Source of the DNA: Schaalia sp. JY-X169
Lineage (GTDB): Bacteria; Actinomycetota; Actinomycetes; Actinomycetales; Actinomycetaceae
Assembly: GCF_014069575.1 (NCBI RefSeq)
Contig: NZ_CP059675.1
Coordinates: 1 to 64,000, forward strand
Length of the DNA: 64,000 bases
Direction of reading: 5' to 3'
In this document: in pieces, positions 59,863 through 64,000 of the stretch
How positions within the stretch are numbered: position 1 is the stretch's first letter
Layout: the number at the start of each line of letters is the position of its first letter
Position numbers and translations under genes: made by a program
Notes under the pieces: generated by a model
Database searches by the model: none
The model's input: only the letters and a program-made list of their open reading frames with translations
Told to the model about the DNA's origin: nothing

Positions 59863-61176
59863 ATGGTCAAGTATTCGCGAAGTCTGGTTCTCAGCACAGT
59901 TGCAGCATTCGGATTCTCCATGGCGGCATGCGCTGGTGGTGGGGAGGGCGGGGACATGCAAAGTACAGGCGGCGTTGATGCGAACGGCAGCTCGGAAGCG
60001 ACATCGGTAGATTTTGAACAGGTGTCGATGGGTGACGTCCGCGATGCGGGTTCCGTGGTGAAGGCGACTCGGAAGCTCGGGTTGGAGGTTCTGGCTCATA
60101 GCCCCAAGGACACCCTGGTCACGTCACCCGTCTCAACCGTCGTTGCCCTGGCAACACTTGGAGCGACGGCAACGGGTGAGGCGGAAGACCAGTTCTCACT
60201 GCTGTTAGGTGCCAGTGGCGAAGAGCGCAACAAAGTAGTCAACGCACTGCTTGGCACCCTTGATTCTTATCGTGTTCCTGCTGACCAGATTGACACGGAA
60301 GATCTCCCTGAAGATCCGCAGGTTCACCTCGCAAACCAGATGGTCCTGGACACCGGCTTCAAAGTCGAACGGACCTACCAGGACGCCCTCAAACGCTGGT
60401 TCAACACCGGGACGGTCGAGGCCGAGCTCGGTGACGCCTCCGGCAAGAAGGTGCTGGATGAGTGGGTTCGGGAGAATACCGCGGGCCTGATTGAAAAATC
60501 AGCAATTGAACCCGACCCCGACCTGCGCTTGGTTTTGCAAAACGCCATCGTCCTTGCCTCGCAGTGGCAACAGCCCTTCATGGCAGACATGACCGCGCCA
60601 GCCGAATTCCACAGCGCGGATGGCACCCTCATTGAGGTCGACTTTCTCAATGGCTCACAGCAGGTGAACTACGCCGAGGCAGACGGGTGGCAGATGGTTG
60701 AACTGCCATACGGCAGTGATGGAAGACTCGTCGCCCACTTTGTCCTGCCACCGGAAGGTACGCCCGCTGCGACCGTGACCACGGACATTCTGGGGACCCT
60801 AGAGGGCGACCTCGTTCAGAGGATGGTTGACGTCTCCATTCCTAAGTTGGATCTGAAGACGTCAGTGACCCTCAATGACCCGCTACAGAAGGCGGGGCTC
60901 ACCTCGGTCTTCACGGATAACCCACCTGCGTTGCAGTACATTTCCGCCGCCGAGTCCCTGGTGGTTTCCGAGGTGATCCAGCAGGGATCGATCAGGGTGG
61001 ATGAAGCGGGAACAGTGGCTGCTGCTGTGACAGAAATCGGGGTTCGCGCCACAATGATGCCCCCTGAGCCTGAGGTTTCCTTCGTTGCGAACCGGCCCTA
61101 CCTGATGCTAATCACCGACACCAACACGGGTTGGGATCTGTTCCAGGTCCTCGTAAATAGCCCCACCGGTAAGTAG
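59863..61176 (+). CDS. Serpin-family lipoprotein, likely secreted protease inhibitor
   Basis: A 437-residue serpin. An N-terminal signal ends with a lipobox at Cys23 (FSMAAC), then a Gly/Ser-rich linker and the serpin fold from about residue 60. The hinge GTVAAAV (383-389) matches inhibitory serpins, and the conserved NRPYLMLI closes the core. By alignment of hinge and PPE, the reactive bond is probably Thr397-Met398. Bacterial serpins are patchily distributed; those of bifidobacteria inhibit host elastases, so a role against host or competitor proteases is inferred. It follows nrdE by 45 bp. Confidence 0.88.
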   Translation: MVKYSRSLVLSTVAAFGFSMAACAGGGEGGDMQSTGGVDANGSSEATSVDFEQVSMGDVRDAGSVVKATRKLGLEVLAHSPKDTLVTSPVSTVVALATLGATATGEAEDQFSLLLGASGEERNKVVNALLGTLDSYRVPADQIDTEDLPEDPQVHLANQMVLDTGFKVERTYQDALKRWFNTGTVEAELGDASGKKVLDEWVRENTAGLIEKSAIEPDPDLRLVLQNAIVLASQWQQPFMADMTAPAEFHSADGTLIEVDFLNGSQQVNYAEADGWQMVELPYGSDGRLVAHFVLPPEGTPAATVTTDILGTLEGDLVQRMVDVSIPKLDLKTSVTLNDPLQKAGLTSVFTDNPPALQYISAAESLVVSEVIQQGSIRVDEAGTVAAAVTEIGVRATMMPPEPEVSFVANRPYLMLITDTNTGWDLFQVLVNSPTGK

Positions 61177-61212
61177 GCCGTGTAGCGACGTCGCCGGAGG
61201 ACGAGGGCGCAC

Positions 61213-62280
61213 CTAGCGCAGGCACATCCCCTGACTGCGCAGGACCGCCAGCATGTCCGTCTTCTCGGTCGGCCCGGTTCCCGGCTTGGTTTGCGCTTGC
61301 AGAGTGTAGGAGTCTTGACGCTTTCCGCCCTCGCGCAAGTCGTAGTAACCCTGGATGGTCTGGTCGTATTCCTCCATGGCAGCGAGGTATGACGGCTGAT
61401 CCCAATCGGGGTAGGTGTCTACGCCAGTCGTGACGTTGCGGGGGATGCGCGGCTTCTTCTGCGGCTCCTGGTTGGGGTGCCCAACCAGCATGCCCACCAG
61501 CGGGTATGTGAACTTGGGGAGCTGCAATGCTTCGATCAGAGAGAGTGGATCCCTCCCGATAGAGCCCAGATAGCAGGTTCCAAGACCCAGGCTCTCGGCT
61601 GCCACGACCATGTTTTGCGCCGCAATCAGTGTGTCTTCAACCCCCTGGGTGTAAGCGCCCACTGTCTCAAGGGGGGCAAGGCTGAGACCCTCCGCCTCGC
61701 GTATCCGTGTCAGCCTGGACAGGTCAACCACGAACACGAACAGTTCGCCGAGGTCGCCACCGACGTAAGGCTGGCGTGAGGACTGGTAGATAACCTCGCG
61801 GATGGCAGGATCCTTGATCCGCAGCACCGTGCACGCCTGGTAGAAGCTGGTGGTCGGGGCGTGGCGGGCCACGTCCAACAGGGTGGCTACTTCGTCCTCG
61901 GACACCGGCTGCTCCGTGAAGGCACGGATGGTGCGGTGATTCAGCTGGGTGTCAATGGTTTGGTTGAGGACTAGTCCCGGACTTGTGTTTGCTTCCATAC
62001 CCCCAACTGTATCCGCAACGCGCTGCGGTAGCAGTGCCTTCGCGGGAGCCGGATGAGGGCGGGTGATCGTCCAAATCCAGAAGACGTTGATCAGCGCGAT
62101 TGAGCCGTTCATAAAGACAAAGGGCCAGTTGGAATCGATGACGGACGTCATCGCTGCGATGGTACTTCCAATCAGATTGAGAACCCTGAACCACATGACA
62201 TTGGGTACCGCCAGTGAGACGACAACCAAAATAGGGCCAAGCCACCCGAACCAAAAAAGAAAATCCACCGCAACCTCCAT
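61213..62280 (-). CDS. Membrane-domain/nitroreductase fusion protein
   Basis: A 355-residue product with two to three N-terminal helices (about 5-75) resembling the small YgjV-type membrane family, then a nitroreductase domain (about 100-290) of the NADPH-FMN oxidoreductase type (NHRTIRAFTEQPVSEDEV; FYQACTVLRIKDP; GTCYLGSIG). The tail resembles the NfsA/FRP group. Such enzymes reduce nitro compounds, quinones or flavins. The reading frame is continuous; an internal ATG at 62001 could start a separate nitroreductase, but it lacks a good ribosome-binding site. Confidence 0.72.
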   Translation of the reverse strand: MEVAVDFLFWFGWLGPILVVVSLAVPNVMWFRVLNLIGSTIAAMTSVIDSNWPFVFMNGSIALINVFWIWTITRPHPAPAKALLPQRVADTVGGMEANTSPGLVLNQTIDTQLNHRTIRAFTEQPVSEDEVATLLDVARHAPTTSFYQACTVLRIKDPAIREVIYQSSRQPYVGGDLGELFVFVVDLSRLTRIREAEGLSLAPLETVGAYTQGVEDTLIAAQNMVVAAESLGLGTCYLGSIGRDPLSLIEALQLPKFTYPLVGMLVGHPNQEPQKKPRIPRNVTTGVDTYPDWDQPSYLAAMEEYDQTIQGYYDLREGGKRQDSYTLQAQTKPGTGPTEKTDMLAVLRSQGMCLR

Positions 62281-62348
62281 GTCACATCGTGTGGGACGAC
62301 GTTAGTGGAAATCGCCTTGTAGAACCAAGTTTCGGCAAGAAACGTGAT

Positions 62349-64000
62349 CTAGACGTCTTTTATTTGCAGGGGTCGGTACCTATTAACGGCGGCAGCTACA
62401 TCAACCATTCGTGGGCGTGCCAAAAACGCCGGGTAGCGACGCGCACCAAACTTGGTGAGGGCGTCGAGTCCCGACTGATCGAGTTGCTGTTGCAGCTCTT
62501 CGAGTAGGTCGGCTAGGGGGCGGTTGCCGTCCGCGAGTTTTTCGAGGACGCCCCGCACAGCCCAGGCAATTGCCTCCGTCTGGCCCTGATCAACAATCTG
62601 TTCCACGTCGCTCACGTCAATCGCATCTCGATCCAAAGTGATGGTGTCGAGGCCGGAAGCGCGGGTCTTGGGACGATCGGCGGCGCTGCGTGACTTCTCC
62701 GGGGCGCGTTGGGTGAGCGCGGGGAAGCCCGGAATATCACTGCGCACACGCGGCAGAGCCGCGCAGACTTGGTCGGCACGATCCGTCACGTCCTCGCACC
62801 TGTAAGAGTCCATCTGCAGAACCAGGTCCGCCACATCCAGGTACGCGCCAGAACCACCCATGACCAGGATCAACGAGGTTGGGGTCGGGTTAGCCTGTGA
62901 CGCGGTGGCGAGTCCCTGGATGCGGTCGATGAGGGGTGTGATGGGCTCTTGGGCAGCGGAAACCAGTTCCCGCATGCGTTCGTCGCGGATCATCAGGTTC
63001 GTGGCCGACGTGTCTTCGTCAATTAGCAGCAGGGGGGAGCGCAAGCCCAAAGCCTCGACAATAGACGCGGCCTGCGATGTGGAGCCCGAGGCATTCTGGG
63101 TGGAAAACGCCCTCGTGTCCGCGCCGGTAGGGAGGTGGTTTATGAAGGGGGAAACATCCACCTTCGTAATGGGGCGGCCATCCGCGGCGCGAATCTTCAC
63201 GGCCTCGGGTAGTGCGGCGACCAGTTCGCGGCCGTCCCCGGGGATGTGTGCGTAAACGCCGCGTTGGATGGCCGACAACACCGTGGACTTACCGTGGTAG
63301 CCACCGCCAACGATCAGGGTGATACCCGGAGGGATCGCCATACCCTCCACCACTCCAGCGTGGGGGAGGACGACCGAGCGGCGCAGGCTCTCTGGTGATT
63401 CAAAGGGGACACCGTCTTCCAGCGGCAGTTGTGACACCCCGGAACGACGCGGCAGGATCGCGTTGTCATTGACGAACGCAACCCAGTCGTTGTCGCGCAG
63501 CGCGCGCGTCAGTGCAACGTGGTCCTCATAGGTACGGATGTGGCGGAGCAGGTCATCCAAGTAGTCGCGTGCTTCCGGGGACCAGAAGTCGAAGGCCTCG
63601 CCGACCGCGTCGGGCAGCTCGTCCTCGAAAATGGTGGCGGCTTGGCGTCCCTGGATGGTTCGCCCTCGGGCAGGAAGCTGCACTTGCATGCGCAGTTCAA
63701 CCCGCTCGGGGGTGACGACTGCTGCAGAACGATCAAGGATTTCCTGGGTGGTGCGCACAATCGACAGTGAGGGGCGGCCGTCATGGCGGCGGATCGCGTC
63801 ACCGAAGGCGCGGATCAAGAAGTCACCGGTGGCAACCCGCTGGCCGGGCGTCGTCAGGGTCTCGGGCGGCAATCCCATCTTGGAAGGATCCGCTGTGATG
63901 CGCAGGGACGAGGGCGGGGCGTAAGGATCCGACTGGACCCGATCAAGGTAGACCTTGAAGCCGCCGAAATCCCACTCCCCAATGGCGCGCTTGTAGGCGC
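62349..64000 (-). CDS. ABC-class P-loop ATPase (PF09818 type), 5' end beyond the window
   Basis: The frame stays open through the right edge, so the start is not visible; at least 550 residues are present. The visible N-terminal stretch (AYKRAIGEW, GGFKVYLDRVQSDPYAPPS) matches the family. Walker A is GGGYHGKST; the later block SPLLLIDEDTSATNLM is a Walker B-like motif. This predicted ATPase family of the ABC class is widespread; no cellular role is firmly assigned. It is divergent from nothing in the window and follows the nitroreductase fusion on the minus strand. Confidence 0.85.
   Translation of the reverse strand, partial: AYKRAIGEWDFGGFKVYLDRVQSDPYAPPSSLRITADPSKMGLPPETLTTPGQRVATGDFLIRAFGDAIRRHDGRPSLSIVRTTQEILDRSAAVVTPERVELRMQVQLPARGRTIQGRQAATIFEDELPDAVGEAFDFWSPEARDYLDDLLRHIRTYEDHVALTRALRDNDWVAFVNDNAILPRRSGVSQLPLEDGVPFESPESLRRSVVLPHAGVVEGMAIPPGITLIVGGGYHGKSTVLSAIQRGVYAHIPGDGRELVAALPEAVKIRAADGRPITKVDVSPFINHLPTGADTRAFSTQNASGSTSQAASIVEALGLRSPLLLIDEDTSATNLMIRDERMRELVSAAQEPITPLIDRIQGLATASQANPTPTSLILVMGGSGAYLDVADLVLQMDSYRCEDVTDRADQVCAALPRVRSDIPGFPALTQRAPEKSRSAADRPKTRASGLDTITLDRDAIDVSDVEQIVDQGQTEAIAWAVRGVLEKLADGNRPLADLLEELQQQLDQSGLDALTKFGARRYPAFLARPRMVDVAAAVNRYRPLQIKDV

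Overview
The window is chromosomal DNA from a high-G+C Gram-positive bacterium (phylum Actinomycetota), running rightward from the replication origin. Lineage evidence: dnaA-dnaN-recF-dciA-gyrB-gyrA followed by a DUF3566 gene with tRNA-Ile and tRNA-Ala; crgA; the pknB-pknA-pbpA-rodA-pstP-fhaB-fhaA signalling cluster; a class E-type sortase; a DUF222/HNH protein; and many GTG or TTG starts. LuxS, a serpin, PTS sugar uptake and nrdHIE suggest a host-associated, sugar-fermenting member of the Actinomycetaceae or a near relative. That family-level placement is inference.

Layout. 1-11.2 kb: origin and replication genes, gyrase, two tRNAs and a tiny membrane protein. 11.3-16.4 kb: MscS channel, a three-gene operon (membrane protein, YtrA-type GntR regulator, NAD(P)H-hydrate epimerase) and a DUF222-HNH protein. 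16.4-22.9 kb: a bglG-bglP-bglA beta-glucoside PTS operon with two likely antitermination sites, then a divergent GH2 glycosidase. 22.9-27.1 kb: a gluABCD-type amino-acid ABC importer with a class-I amidotransferase-like hydrolase inserted. 27.3-32.3 kb: NDH-2, an alanine-rich membrane-anchored protein, a zinc alcohol dehydrogenase, cyclophilin, rhomboid protease and CrgA. 32.4-42.5 kb: DUF881 protein, sortase and a 50-residue membrane protein, converging on the seven-gene Ser/Thr kinase, cell-wall synthase and FHA operon. 42.8-45.6 kb: tRNA-Leu, repeat-rich non-coding DNA, a coiled-coil protein and a cardiolipin synthase whose upstream regions carry almost the same 18-bp palindrome. 45.6-49.4 kb: cellobiose phosphorylase with a convergent LacI regulator. 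49.4-53.7 kb: a MacAB-like export module with a peptidoglycan-binding adaptor and an acidic lipoprotein. 53.8-56.7 kb: luxS-mtnN and L-serine dehydratase. 56.7-61.2 kb: nrdHIE behind two NrdR boxes and a cluster of DnaA-box-like sites, then a lipoprotein serpin. 61.2-64 kb: a membrane-domain/nitroreductase fusion and an ABC-class ATPase cut by the right edge.

How the parts fit. The origin genes supply initiation, clamp, repair, helicase loading and supercoiling. The 32-42 kb cluster couples PASTA-kinase sensing to RodA/PBP wall synthesis and FHA readout, with CrgA beside it. Two separate beta-glucoside routes are present: phosphorylating uptake (BglP/BglA) and phosphorolysis of cellobiose (GH94). 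MtnN and LuxS form the S-adenosylhomocysteine detoxification route that yields AI-2.

Points most worth pursuing: the shared operator linking the coiled-coil gene and cardiolipin synthase; the word GAGG(A/G)CG, far more frequent than chance on both strands; the DnaA-box cluster in front of nrdHIE; and the lipoprotein serpin. All are sequence readings without database searches; counts are by eye.
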